From CAYRVX01 sp964642165 (GTDB lineage: Bacteria; Planctomycetota; Phycisphaerae; SM23-33): a DNA stretch of 19,791 nucleotides. Under the pieces are notes generated by a model, which had not been told where the DNA came from, searched no databases, and worked only from the letters and a program-made list of their open reading frames with translations. The translations under genes and the position numbers were made by a program. Each line of letters starts with the position of its first letter. The stretch's first letter is position 1. Below, in pieces: positions 8,083-15,510 of this stretch. The DNA lies in assembly GCA_964642165.1 (NCBI GenBank), contig CAZXOC010000124.1:1-19791 (forward strand). The letters are read 5' to 3'.

Positions 8083-8545
8083 GGCGGAACATCCGGACGG
8101 CGTCGGCGGGCTCGACGCGGTAGCGGCTGCCCCGGCCCTGGTAGAAGCCGTACGCGCCGATCAGGTGCACGGACAGCGGCGTGAACCGCAGCGTGCGGCC
8201 TGTCTCGGGGTCGATCACCTCGACCTCGCCCTTGGGGAAGCGCACGCCGTCGCCCCAGGGCGAGGGGATGTAGCCCATGGCCTCGTGGAAGACGGCGCGG
8301 AGCCGCCCGCCGGCGACGGGCACCTCGGCGCCGAGGGCGGCCGTCGCCGCCTCGCAGACCTCGCCGAGGCGCGCGGCGATCTCCTCGTGCGTCGTGCCGA
8401 GGCGCCGGACCTCGGCGCGGTCGGTGTCGAGGATCTCCTGAATCGCCCGGCGGTCCGGGCCGAGGAACCCCTCGCGGCACAGCACGCCGGCGGCCAGTCT
8501 CCGGCGGATCTCCCGCTCTTCGGGCAGTTCCTTCATGGCGGTCAT
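8063..8545 (-). CDS. Unknown protein translationally coupled to nqrF
   Basis: A 160-residue soluble protein I do not recognise. The first half is predominantly charged helix (residues about 1-75, including EEREIRRRL and a conserved-looking CREGFLGPD). The second half looks beta-rich, with VEVIDPETGRTLRFTPLS, then HLIGAYGFYQGRGSRY near the C-terminus. There is no signal peptide, membrane segment or metal-binding cysteine cluster; two isolated cysteines are present. Its ATG at 8545 overlaps the nqrF TGA as ATGA, which argues for translational coupling and a role linked to the NQR complex or its reductase. An internal ATG at 8536 would shorten it by three residues. It could be an assembly factor or regulator; that is speculation. 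Confidence 0.85.
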   Translation of the reverse strand: MTAMKELPEEREIRRRLAAGVLCREGFLGPDRRAIQEILDTDRAEVRRLGTTHEEIAARLGEVCEAATAALGAEVPVAGGRLRAVFHEAMGYIPSPWGDGVRFPKGEVEVIDPETGRTLRFTPLSVHLIGAYGFYQGRGSRYRVEPADAVRMFRLERSGG

Positions 8546-9654
8546 CCAAACTTGTCGTAGAAGATGCGGTCGGGCGGTATGCCCTTGCCCTTGAGCACCT
8601 TGTCGGCGGCGTCGACCATGCCCGGCGAGCCGCACAGGTAGCCCTCCAGCTCCGAACCGTCCCGCACGTGCCGGCCCACCACGTCGGTGATGAGCCCGCG
8701 CTCGCCGTCCCACCCGTCGTCCCCGGGCGCGCCCGACAGGGCCGGGACGAACGTGAACCACGCCAGCTCCCGCTCGAGCCGCCGCAGCTCGTCCAGGAAG
8801 AACAGGTCGCGCCGGCGCACCGCGCCGAAGAAGTACGTGCACTGGCGCGCGAGGCCCCGCCGCTTCATGTGGCGGAGCATCGACCAGAACGGGGCCATGC
8901 CCGACCCGCCGGCGATCCAGACCATCTCGCGGTCCGTGCCGGAGAGGGCGAACTCGCCGTAGGGGCCGTGGAAGCAGACCTCGTCGCCCTCGGCCAGGAG
9001 CGTGAAGACCCACGTGGTGCAGATGCCCCCGGGCACGAGGCGGATGATCAGCTCGACGGCGTCGTCCTCGCTGGGGACGCTGGACATGCTGTAGGCGCGG
9101 TAGACGCCCTCGGGGTTGTCGCCGTAGGCGGGGGCCTCGAGCTGGATGTACTGCCCGGCGGCGAACTGGATTCGCTCCGGCTCGACCAGGCGGATGCGCA
9201 GCTCCTTGATGTCGTGCGTCAGGTCGCGGATCCGCTCGACCACGCCGCGGTACTCCCGGACGGCCAGCAGCTCCTCCGGCACGAGCACCCTCAGGTCGTT
9301 GCGGACCTTCACCTGGCAGCAGATGCGCACGCCGGCGGCCGCCTCCTCGGGCGTCAGCAGCGCCAGCTCCGTCGGCGCGACGGGCCCGCCGCCCTCGGGG
9401 ATCTCCAGCTTGCAGTACGCGCACGTGCCCCGCCCGCCGCAGGCCGAGGGAATGAAAATGCCCTCGCCCTTCAACGCCGCCAGGACCGTCTCGCCCCCCC
9501 GGACCTCCAGCTCGCGCCCGCCGTCGTTGACGTCGATGCGGCACGGGCCGTAGCGGACGAGGTAGCGCTCGGCCACCAGCAGCAGCGCCGCCAGCGCCGT
9601 GGTCAGCCCGCAGGCCGCCAGGGCGGCCAGGAGGATGGGCACGAACCAGCTCAC
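8542..9654 (-). CDS. nqrF: Na+-translocating NADH:quinone reductase subunit F
   Basis: A 370-residue NADH-oxidising input subunit of the NQR complex. An N-terminal membrane helix (about 4-28) is followed by a plant-type [2Fe-2S] ferredoxin domain with C72, C78, C81 and C113, then an FAD domain with the RAYS motif (186-189) and an NAD-binding domain with GGSGMAP (249-255), LCGSPGM (340-346) and a terminal FYDKFG. Length and order match NqrF. I chose GTG 9654 because GGGAGA lies 5 bases upstream and the membrane helix begins directly after, as in the family; an in-frame GTG at 9699 would add 15 unlike residues. It is 64 bases after nqrE and overlaps the next gene by 4 bases. An extra cysteine (C112) lies beside the fourth cluster ligand. 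Confidence 0.94.
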   Translation of the reverse strand: MSWFVPILLAALAACGLTTALAALLLVAERYLVRYGPCRIDVNDGGRELEVRGGETVLAALKGEGIFIPSACGGRGTCAYCKLEIPEGGGPVAPTELALLTPEEAAAGVRICCQVKVRNDLRVLVPEELLAVREYRGVVERIRDLTHDIKELRIRLVEPERIQFAAGQYIQLEAPAYGDNPEGVYRAYSMSSVPSEDDAVELIIRLVPGGICTTWVFTLLAEGDEVCFHGPYGEFALSGTDREMVWIAGGSGMAPFWSMLRHMKRRGLARQCTYFFGAVRRRDLFFLDELRRLERELAWFTFVPALSGAPGDDGWDGERGLITDVVGRHVRDGSELEGYLCGSPGMVDAADKVLKGKGIPPDRIFYDKFG

Positions 9655-9718
9655 GGGCGTCTCCCGGCGCCGCGCGGGCGCGAGGGCCCCGCCGTCCACG
9701 ATCCGCGATCCGTCGTCG

Positions 9719-10360
9719 TCACAGCTTGACCATCCCCTGGAAGATGACGAACGCCATGGCCATGATGCCCGTGATGATCAGCGTGATGCCCGCGCCCTCC
9801 AGGGCCGGCGGCACCTTGGCCCGCCGCAGGCGATGGCGGATGCCGGCCATCAGCAGGATCGCCACGAACCACCCGAAGCCGCTGCCGAAGCCGTACACCA
9901 GTACCCGCCCCGTGCCGAAGCCCCTGGCCGCGACGTTGTTCACCATGAACAGCGACGCGCCGAGGATCGCGCAGTTGACGGTGATCAGGGGCAGGAAGAT
10001 GCCCAGCGAGAAGTAGAGCTTCAGGCTGACCCGCTCGATGAGCATCTCCAGGAGCTGCACGAAGGCGGCGATGACCACGATGAACAGGATCAGCTTGAGG
10101 CTCTCGGCGGGCACGCCGTAGTCGGCGAGCGGCCGCAGCACATGCACGTACAGCCAGTAGTTCAGCACGCTCGTGCCCGTCGTGACGAACAGGACGGCCA
10201 GCCCCATGCCGAACGCGCTGCGGAGCTGCCGGCTGACCGACAGGAACGGGCACATGCCCAGGAAGCGCGTCAGCAGGATGTTGTCGGTCAGCGCCGCCGA
10301 CAGCAGGATCAGCACCATCGTCAGGCCGGGCATGGCGTCGGCGGCGGCGTCGGCGATCAT
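9719..10360 (-). CDS. nqrE: NQR/RNF membrane subunit NqrE (RnfA-like)
   Basis: A 213-residue integral membrane protein with about six helices. It has the family motifs FLGMCPFL (34-41), GIFLPLITVNCAI (120-132) and YGFGSGFGW. C37 and C130 correspond to the two cysteines that, with two from NqrD, hold the intramembrane [2Fe-2S] cluster passing electrons across the bilayer. The ATG at 10360 overlaps the nqrD stop as ATGA, which fixes the start and suggests coupled, stoichiometric synthesis. Upstream in-frame sequence is antisense-like noise within nqrD. By sequence alone NqrE and RnfA are close; the neighbouring nqrF makes NqrE the better name. Confidence 0.94.
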   Translation of the reverse strand: MIADAAADAMPGLTMVLILLSAALTDNILLTRFLGMCPFLSVSRQLRSAFGMGLAVLFVTTGTSVLNYWLYVHVLRPLADYGVPAESLKLILFIVVIAAFVQLLEMLIERVSLKLYFSLGIFLPLITVNCAILGASLFMVNNVAARGFGTGRVLVYGFGSGFGWFVAILLMAGIRHRLRRAKVPPALEGAGITLIITGIMAMAFVIFQGMVKL

Positions 10361-11043
10361 CGGGCGCCCTCCCCGGCCCCGGCGGGCGCCTCCTGACGCA
10401 GGGCGATGCCCCGCGCGATCCACACCGCCACGGCGAGGACGAAGAACGCCCCCGGCGGGATGACCATGATCGTCCAGTGGCGCCACCACGCCCCGGCGGC
10501 GCCCGGCCCCGACGCGCTCAGGACGACGACCTCCCAGGCGGTGTTCTTGAAGAGCGTCCCGAAGCCCAGCAGCTCGCGGACGACCGCCACGAACATCAGG
10601 ATCAGCGAGTAGCCCAGCCCCGCCCCCAGGCCGTCGGCGGCGGCCGGCAGCGGCCGGTTCTTCCCCGCGAAGGCCTCCAGCCGCCCCAGCACGATGCAGT
10701 TGGTGATGATCAGCCCGACGTAGGCGGCGATGTCCTTGTGCGTCTCGAAGAACAACGCGCGGAAGGCGATGTCCACCATGATCACGTAGACCGCGACGAT
10801 GAGCACCTGCACCATGACGCGGACGCGCCGGGGGATATAGTCGCGCATCAGGCTGACGGTCAGCGACGAGAGCGTCGTCGTCCAGATCAGCCCCGCGCAC
10901 ATCAACGCCGTGTTGAACACGAGGTTCGTCACCGCCAGCGCGGAGCAGATCCCCAGCACCTGGCGGAAGATCGGGTTGTCCCGCCAGAACTGGACCAGCA
11001 GGGCCTGGCCCGGCTTCGTGATGCGCAGCTCCGCGTCAGCCAT
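10357..11043 (-). CDS. nqrD: NQR/RNF membrane subunit NqrD (RnfE-like)
   Basis: A 228-residue multi-spanning membrane protein, inverted-topology partner of NqrE. Family segments include NPIFRQVLGICSALAVTN (23-40) and LIITNCIVLGR (111-121). C33 and C116 are the expected ligands for the shared [2Fe-2S] cluster. With NqrE's C37 and C130, all four cluster cysteines are present, so the membrane electron path looks intact. The ATG at 11043 overlaps the end of nqrC by 8 bases, and the stop overlaps nqrE as ATGA. The C-terminal tail is Gly/Ala/Glu-rich and slightly longer than usual. Confidence 0.94.
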   Translation of the reverse strand: MADAELRITKPGQALLVQFWRDNPIFRQVLGICSALAVTNLVFNTALMCAGLIWTTTLSSLTVSLMRDYIPRRVRVMVQVLIVAVYVIMVDIAFRALFFETHKDIAAYVGLIITNCIVLGRLEAFAGKNRPLPAAADGLGAGLGYSLILMFVAVVRELLGFGTLFKNTAWEVVVLSASGPGAAGAWWRHWTIMVIPPGAFFVLAVAVWIARGIALRQEAPAGAGEGAR

Positions 11044-11854
11044 CTTGCCCCCCCGGCCTGGCCCGCTTTGCGGGGGCGCCCAGGACGAAGACTCGCCGCG
11101 CCCCCAGGCCGGCGGCTTTGGCGGCGCGGTGGAACTCGGCGAGGCGCTCGTTGAGGAAGGCGCCCACGGCCGTCGAGGTGCCCGTCGCGCCCGTGATGGC
11201 GTCCACGTGGCGGCCGTAGGCGGGGCTCCGCGGCGCGGCGGGCCTCTCGCCGCCGACGTGCAGGAACGCGCCGGGCTCCGCCGGCGGGGTGACGTCCAGC
11301 CCCCGGAAGCGGTCGCGCCACGCCTTCTCGGTCAGCCGCCCGCCCAGGCCCGGCGTCTCGCTGTGTCGAAGGAACACCACGCCGACGATGCGGTCCAGCT
11401 CCGGCGTCACGGCCAGGTAGCCGTCGATCCGCGCCCAGAAGCCCACGCCGTCGACCGGGAAGGCGTAGGCCAGAACGCTCGCGGTGTCGCGGATGTCCGG
11501 CGGGCGGTCCGGCGGCAGATCGCTGCGGTAGGCCACGAGCAGGGGGATGTCGCGGCCGCTTCGCGGGTCGCGGATGGAGATCGGCGCCCGCCGCGGGTCG
11601 CGGGCGACGGCGTCGGGCCCGCGGTAGCCGGCGATGCGGCGGCGGACGAGCCGGTCGACGCCGACCTTCGCCGCCTCGGCCTCCAGGCCGAACAGCTCCA
11701 CCAGGGCCTCCTGCTCGTAGCGGCGGGCGTTTCGCCGGGCGATCGGGGCCGTCAGGGCGTGCAGCGTCATGATCGCGCCGGTGAAGAGGAGCGACACGAC
11801 GCCCGCGAAGGCCAGCACGTAGCCGGGGCGATCGACCTGGGCCTTGAGGTTCAC
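11036..11854 (-). CDS. nqrC: NQR subunit C, FMN-binding (RnfG-like)
   Basis: A 272-residue protein with one N-terminal membrane helix (about 12-32) and an extracytoplasmic flavin domain. The covalent-FMN motif is present as DAITGATGTST (218-228), with T224 as the expected attachment residue. HSETPGLGGR (164-173) and the GFWARIDGYLAV segment are also typical. The start is GTG 11854: AAAGGAGG lies 7 bases upstream, and GTGA overlaps the nqrB stop. FMN attachment needs an ApbE-type flavin transferase, which is not encoded in this window. The flavin accepts electrons from NqrD/E and hands them to NqrB. Confidence 0.94.
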   Translation of the reverse strand: MNLKAQVDRPGYVLAFAGVVSLLFTGAIMTLHALTAPIARRNARRYEQEALVELFGLEAEAAKVGVDRLVRRRIAGYRGPDAVARDPRRAPISIRDPRSGRDIPLLVAYRSDLPPDRPPDIRDTASVLAYAFPVDGVGFWARIDGYLAVTPELDRIVGVVFLRHSETPGLGGRLTEKAWRDRFRGLDVTPPAEPGAFLHVGGERPAAPRSPAYGRHVDAITGATGTSTAVGAFLNERLAEFHRAAKAAGLGARRVFVLGAPAKRARPGGQDG

Positions 11855-13014
11855 GCCGCGGCCTCCTTTGCTGCGGCGGCCCGGGCCTTGCGCCACGTCG
11901 CCCACGCCTCGGCGCCCAGGTCCAGCAGCGGGCCGACCAGGTTGCCCAGGAGGATGGAGAACGTCGCGGCGGCCACGAAGACGCCCCGCCAGCGCAGCAC
12001 GACGATCAGGAAGCCGATCAGGAAGCCGTAGGCAAGCTGCGCGGGGCGTTTCTTCGGCCCGCTGACGGGGTCGGTGATCATGAAGACGGCCGCGTACATC
12101 GTCGTGCCGCTGAGGAGCTGCCACGCCAGCGGCGGGACCTCGCCGAGGCCGCCGAAGCCCAGCACGTTGCGGAACAGCACGTTGGCCAGGAGCAGCCCGG
12201 CGAAGCCGCTGAGCATGAGCCGCCAGTTGGCGGTCTTGGTGACGAGCAGGTACACGGCGGCGAGGGCGATGATCAGGGCGCAGCCTTCGCCCATGGACCC
12301 GGCGGCGAGGACGCGCGGGGCGGATTCGCCGGGCACGTGGAACGTCCCGCCGATCGTGCCGAGCAGCATGTCGCGGAGGCTCGCGCCGTGCCCGCCGCTC
12401 CGCACGACGTCGAAGCCGTACTCCCGCGAGACCCACGTGGGCGAGGCCTGGGTGACGGCGTCGGCGACGGTCCGCCCGGCCTCGGCCAGCCGGCGGGCCA
12501 GGTCGGCGGGCAGGTGGCCGAGGCCCTGGAACGACCAGTGGGCGAAGCCGCCTGGGAAGCCCTCGAACGCGGGGACGAACTGGCGCGTCAGGTCCACGGG
12601 GAAGCAGATGTAGACGAACGCCCGCCCGGTGATGGCGGGGTTGGCGAAGTTGCGTCCGAAGCCGCCGAAGACCTCCTTGGCGAAGAGGATCGCCACGACC
12701 ACGCCGACGGCGGCGACCCATGCGGGCACGGTCACCGGCAGCGACAGGGCGTACAGCCAGCACGTCACGAAGCACGCCGTGGAGACCGGCGAGCCCCGGC
12801 GCCGCGCCGTGAGGTACTCGACCAGGACGCCGACCGCGGTGCACAGCCCCAGGATCCACATGACCCGCCAGCCGAAGAAGTAGACGGCCGAGATCGCCAC
12901 CGGCGTCAGGGCGATCAGCATGCGGACCATCGTCGGCTGCTTCTGGAGCAGGCGGCGCTTCCGCGGCGCCGGGCGCTTCGCGGAGGCCGGCGAGGATGTG
13001 GACGCTTCACCCAT
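11851..13014 (-). CDS. nqrB: NQR subunit B (RnfD-like)
   Basis: A 387-residue integral membrane protein, the ion-translocating and quinone-side core of NQR. The family hallmark appears as KEVFGGFGRNFANPAITG (113-130), continuing into RAFVY. C-terminal helices carry MGEGCALIIALAAVYLL (241-257) and a segment with TTMYAAVFMITDPVSGP. At the position where relatives carry the covalent-FMN motif S/T-G-A-T, this protein has HGAS (209-212), so serine replaces the acceptor threonine. ATG 13014 is the only good start, although its ribosome-binding site is weak. The N-terminus is shorter than classical NqrB and more RnfD-like. It is the first gene of the nqr group: upstream, where nqrA normally sits, is fprA instead, 84 bases away. 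Confidence 0.93.
   Translation of the reverse strand: MGEASTSSPASAKRPAPRKRRLLQKQPTMVRMLIALTPVAISAVYFFGWRVMWILGLCTAVGVLVEYLTARRRGSPVSTACFVTCWLYALSLPVTVPAWVAAVGVVVAILFAKEVFGGFGRNFANPAITGRAFVYICFPVDLTRQFVPAFEGFPGGFAHWSFQGLGHLPADLARRLAEAGRTVADAVTQASPTWVSREYGFDVVRSGGHGASLRDMLLGTIGGTFHVPGESAPRVLAAGSMGEGCALIIALAAVYLLVTKTANWRLMLSGFAGLLLANVLFRNVLGFGGLGEVPPLAWQLLSGTTMYAAVFMITDPVSGPKKRPAQLAYGFLIGFLIVVLRWRGVFVAAATFSILLGNLVGPLLDLGAEAWATWRKARAAAAKEAAA
11862..11869 (-). promoter_or_regulatory. Strong ribosome-binding site deciding the GTG start of nqrC
   Basis: On the - strand this reads AAAGGAGG, a near-perfect anti-16S match, 7 bases before GTG 11854. It lies inside the last codons of nqrB. It excludes the upstream in-frame codons as the nqrC start and predicts efficient reinitiation after nqrB. 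Confidence 0.75.
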
Positions 13015-13054
13015 GACGGATCGCGATGCCGGGTCTGCCGATAAGGTACGCCAA

Positions 13055-13087
13055 CGCGCCCGTGGAGAAAAGCGCCGCGCGGGCGCG
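13055..13087 (-). terminator. Stem-loop between fprA and nqrB
   Basis: CGCGCCCG (13055-13062) pairs perfectly with CGGGCGCG (13080-13087) around a 17-base loop. It starts 11 bases after the fprA stop codon. It could separate fprA expression from the nqr genes. No T-tract follows, so read-through or processing is equally possible. Confidence 0.4.
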
Positions 13088-13098
13088 GACTCGGAAGT

Positions 13099-14355
13099 CT
13101 AGCCCCGGCCACGCCGGGCCGGGGCTTGGGCAGAACGCCGGGCCGGGGCGTTGCCGTACCGGTCGCGCAGGATCGCGGCGATCTGCGTGCCGAGCCGGCG
13201 GCAGGCGGCCAGGTCGTCGTCCGCGGGGACGTACCGCGCCTTCAGCGGCTCGGCGACCTGCTCGACGCCCATGTCGTCCAGCGCGGCCGCAACCTGCTTG
13301 ATCGACTCGCCGCTCCAGCCGTACGACCCGAACGCCGCGCCGATCAGCCCTTTGGGGCGCAGGCCCTTCAGGTAGCACAGCACGTCGGCGACGGTGGGGA
13401 ACATCGTGTTGTTGATGGTGGGCGAGCCGACGAGCAGGGCCCCGGCTTCGAGGACTTCGGTGGCCACGTCGCTGCGGTGGGAGGCGGACAGGGGCATGAG
13501 CTTCGCGGGCGTTCCGGCGGCGGCGAGGCCGTCGGCGATGGCGCGGGCCATCGCGGCGGTGCTCTGCCACATCGTGTCGTAGACCAGGACGGCCCGGTTG
13601 GTCCGCTCCGAGCGGCTCCAGCGCCCGTACAGGTCGAGCACGCGGGCGAAGCCCTTCCGCCAGACGGGCCCGTGGTCGGGCGCGACGATGCGGAAGGTCC
13701 GCCCCGCGCCGGAGAGCTTCTCCATCGCCCGGGCGACGGGCTTGTTCAGCGGCATGAGGATGTTGGCGTAGTACTTGGCCAGCTCGTGGGTCACCAGCCA
13801 GTCCGGCAGCTCGTCGTCGAACCGCTCGGTCCCGGCCAGGTGCATGCCGAAGGCGTCCTGCGAGAACAGCAGCTCCTCGCCGTGCAGGTAGCTGACCATG
13901 CTGTCGGGCCAGTGGCACATCTTCGTCTCGAAGAACGACAGCCGCTCGTCGCCGAGGTCCAGCTCCTCGCCGTCGGCGACCTCGACGACGTCGACGCCGC
14001 CGTGGAAGTGCGCCGCCAGCGCCGAGGCGCCCTGCTTCGAGGCGAAGACCTTCTCGGCCCCGACGGCGGCGGCCACCCGCGGCACGCAGCCGGAATGGTC
14101 CATCTCCGCGTGGTTCGAGACGACGTAGTCGATGCGCCTCGGGTCGATCACCGAGGCGATCCGCGCCATCAGCTCGTCCTCGAAGGGCGCCTTGACCGTG
14201 TCGATGAGCGTGACCTTCTCCGCCAGCACGAGGAAGGCGTTGTAGGTCGTGCCGCGGCTGGTCGCGTAGCCGTGGAAGTTGCGGATTGCCCAATCGATGG
14301 CGCCGACCCAGTACACGCGGTCGGTCACGGCCACGGCGGTGAACGCATCGGCCAT
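13099..14355 (-). CDS. fprA: Flavodiiron protein (oxygen/nitric oxide reductase, FprA type)
   Basis: A 418-residue two-domain enzyme that reduces O2 to water (or NO to N2O) in the cytoplasm. The metallo-beta-lactamase-like domain carries all six diiron ligands: H82, E84, D86 in HAEMDHSG, then H148, D167 and H228. The FMN-binding flavodoxin domain starts near residue 254, with VYDTMWQSTAAMA and the SPTINNTMFP loop (311-320). It has the minimal class A layout with no fused rubredoxin, so it needs an external donor, plausibly the rubredoxin encoded further down the strand. The start ATG 14355 has GAGGGG 7 bases upstream. The last 18 residues are basic and Ala/Arg-rich. It sits between the ferritin-like genes and nqrB. 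Confidence 0.96.
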   Translation of the reverse strand: MADAFTAVAVTDRVYWVGAIDWAIRNFHGYATSRGTTYNAFLVLAEKVTLIDTVKAPFEDELMARIASVIDPRRIDYVVSNHAEMDHSGCVPRVAAAVGAEKVFASKQGASALAAHFHGGVDVVEVADGEELDLGDERLSFFETKMCHWPDSMVSYLHGEELLFSQDAFGMHLAGTERFDDELPDWLVTHELAKYYANILMPLNKPVARAMEKLSGAGRTFRIVAPDHGPVWRKGFARVLDLYGRWSRSERTNRAVLVYDTMWQSTAAMARAIADGLAAAGTPAKLMPLSASHRSDVATEVLEAGALLVGSPTINNTMFPTVADVLCYLKGLRPKGLIGAAFGSYGWSGESIKQVAAALDDMGVEQVAEPLKARYVPADDDLAACRRLGTQIAAILRDRYGNAPARRSAQAPARRGRG

Positions 14356-14381
14356 TTGCAGTCCCCTCGGGCGTGCTCTGC

Positions 14382-14412
14382 GCGACGGCGGTTGCTGTCC
14401 CGGCCGCGTCGC
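14382..14412 (-). terminator. Stem-loop between the rubrerythrin-like gene and fprA
   Basis: GCGACG (14382-14387) pairs with CGTCGC (14407-14412), and CGG (14389-14391) with CCG (14404-14406) past one bulged G. It begins 5 bases after the stop of the upstream gene. No T-run is present. Confidence 0.35.
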
Positions 14413-14417
14413 CGGCG

Positions 14418-14909
14418 TCAGCCCAGCGCGGCGAGCTGCTTGCTCAGCAGCACGACGTGCCCGACCTCCTGCTGGATGATGTCGTCGATCCGCGCCTTGC
14501 CGCCGTCGCCGGGCACCATGCCCTTCATCGTGATGTAGAAGAGGATCGAGTCCTTCTCCAATCCGATGGCCGTGGTGAGGATGTCCGGGAGCGACTCGGC
14601 GCCGCTGAGCTGGTCGGCGGGCTTGACGGTGAGGTCGAAGATCTTGCCCTCGACCATCGCCTGGAGATACAGGGCGCCCTCGCCCATGGGATCGAAGGTG
14701 GCCTCGGCCCGATCGTGCCGGGCGAGGTCGGCCTTCATCTGGGCGAAGGTCTGCTCGTGCTCGTCCTCCATCGCGGCCAGGCCGAGCAGCATCTCCTTGG
14801 CGCCCTCATCGGGCGTGCCCTCGGCGGCCTTGCGGTAGAACCCGGCGCCGTTGCGCTCGATCTGCTCGGCCATCGCGTAAATCTCGTCGGCGTTGAACGT
14901 AATCGCCAT
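14418..14909 (-). CDS. Rubrerythrin-like ferritin-family protein without rubredoxin domain
   Basis: A 163-residue four-helix-bundle diiron protein. Likely metal ligands are E15 or E18, the EDEH cluster (48-51), E118 in GLEKDSILFY, and E148/H151 in QEVGH. This spacing is of the rubrerythrin/ferritin-like superfamily, and there is no C-terminal Cys4 rubredoxin domain. Such proteins usually act as peroxidases or in iron handling; the exact role cannot be read from sequence. ATG 14909 overlaps the ferritin stop as TGATG, with AAGGAGAG just upstream, so the two are translated together. An external rubredoxin would be needed for peroxidase cycling. Confidence 0.88.
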   Translation of the reverse strand: MAITFNADEIYAMAEQIERNGAGFYRKAAEGTPDEGAKEMLLGLAAMEDEHEQTFAQMKADLARHDRAEATFDPMGEGALYLQAMVEGKIFDLTVKPADQLSGAESLPDILTTAIGLEKDSILFYITMKGMVPGDGGKARIDDIIQQEVGHVVLLSKQLAALG

Positions 14910-15427
14910 CAGTTCTCTCCTTCGCCGGCTGGGGGCGTGAAGGTGCGCTGGGCCAGCTCGCGGTCGAGCAGGAACAGCCCACCGGGCGCGCCGGCCAGCA
15001 TCTTCACCTTCTGGACGATCCCGTCGGCGGCGGCCTCCTCCTCCACCTGCTCCGTGACGTACCACTGGAGGAAGATCTCGGTGGCCGTGTCGCCTTCCTC
15101 CCGGGCGACCTTCACCAGGTCGTGGATCCGCGCGGTGACGAGCTGCTCGTGGGCGTAGGCGCCCTCGAAGGCCGCCTGGGCGGAGTCCCACTCGGTCTCG
15201 GGGCCCTCGATGGCCTTCAGCACCGCGCGCCCGCCCCGCTCGCCGAGGTAGTGGAAGAACTTCATCGCGTGGGCGACTTCCTCCTGCGCCTGGCAGCTCA
15301 TCCAGTTGGCGAAGCCGGGCAGGTTCTCCCCCTCGAAGTACGCCTGCATCGACAGGTACAGGTACCCCGAGTACAGCTCGGCGTTGATCTGGTCGTTGAT
15401 GGCGTCCTGCATCTTCTCACTGATCAT
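14909..15427 (-). CDS. ftnA: Ferritin (non-haem, FtnA type)
   Basis: A 172-residue iron-storage ferritin that oxidises Fe(II) at a diiron site and stores it in a 24-mer shell. Ferroxidase residues E17, Y24, E50, H53, E94, Q127 and E130 all fall at the FtnA positions, and no haem-ligand Met of bacterioferritin is evident. The start is ATG 15427, with AAAGGACGAG upstream. Keeping Fe(II) low limits Fenton chemistry, which fits the neighbouring peroxide- and superoxide-reducing genes. The C-terminal tail after residue 160 is longer and more flexible than in E. coli FtnA. Two inverted repeats lie between it and dfx, one touching its ribosome-binding site. Confidence 0.95.
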   Translation of the reverse strand: MISEKMQDAINDQINAELYSGYLYLSMQAYFEGENLPGFANWMSCQAQEEVAHAMKFFHYLGERGGRAVLKAIEGPETEWDSAQAAFEGAYAHEQLVTARIHDLVKVAREEGDTATEIFLQWYVTEQVEEEAAADGIVQKVKMLAGAPGGLFLLDRELAQRTFTPPAGEGEN

Positions 15428-15439
15428 GACGTCTCGTCC

Positions 15440-15455
15440 TTTCCGGGGCCGGAAA
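15440..15455 (-). promoter_or_regulatory. Perfect dyad overlapping the ferritin ribosome-binding region
   Basis: TTTCCGG (15440-15446) and CCGGAAA (15449-15455) form a 7-bp inverted repeat around GG. On the - strand its 3' arm runs into the AAAGGACGAG ribosome-binding site of the ferritin gene, whose ATG is at 15427. It could be an operator, or an RNA structure that masks the ribosome-binding site. Confidence 0.4.
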
Positions 15456-15466
15456 CGGACCTCCGC

Positions 15467-15490
15467 CGCGCGAGCCGGCCCGCTCGCGCG
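15467..15490 (-). terminator. Stem-loop between dfx and ferritin
   Basis: CGCGCGAG (15467-15474) pairs perfectly with CTCGCGCG (15483-15490) around an 8-base loop, 20 bases after the dfx stop. GTCCGTTTCC follows on the - strand, a weak T-containing tail. It may partly terminate the dfx transcript. Confidence 0.45.
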
Positions 15491-15510
15491 TGCGCCTTCT
15501 CGCCCCGCGG

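Noticed and set aside
8668..9729. An open frame on the + strand opposite nqrF
   Set aside because: Antisense to a well-supported NqrF with intact cofactor motifs; no protein-like pattern in the shadow.
8542..13014. Calling the cluster a standard RNF complex (rnfABCDGE)
   Set aside because: No rnfB or rnfC is present, and the cluster ends in an NqrF with a ferredoxin/FAD/NAD layout in nqr gene order. NQR-type is the better description even though nqrA is missing.
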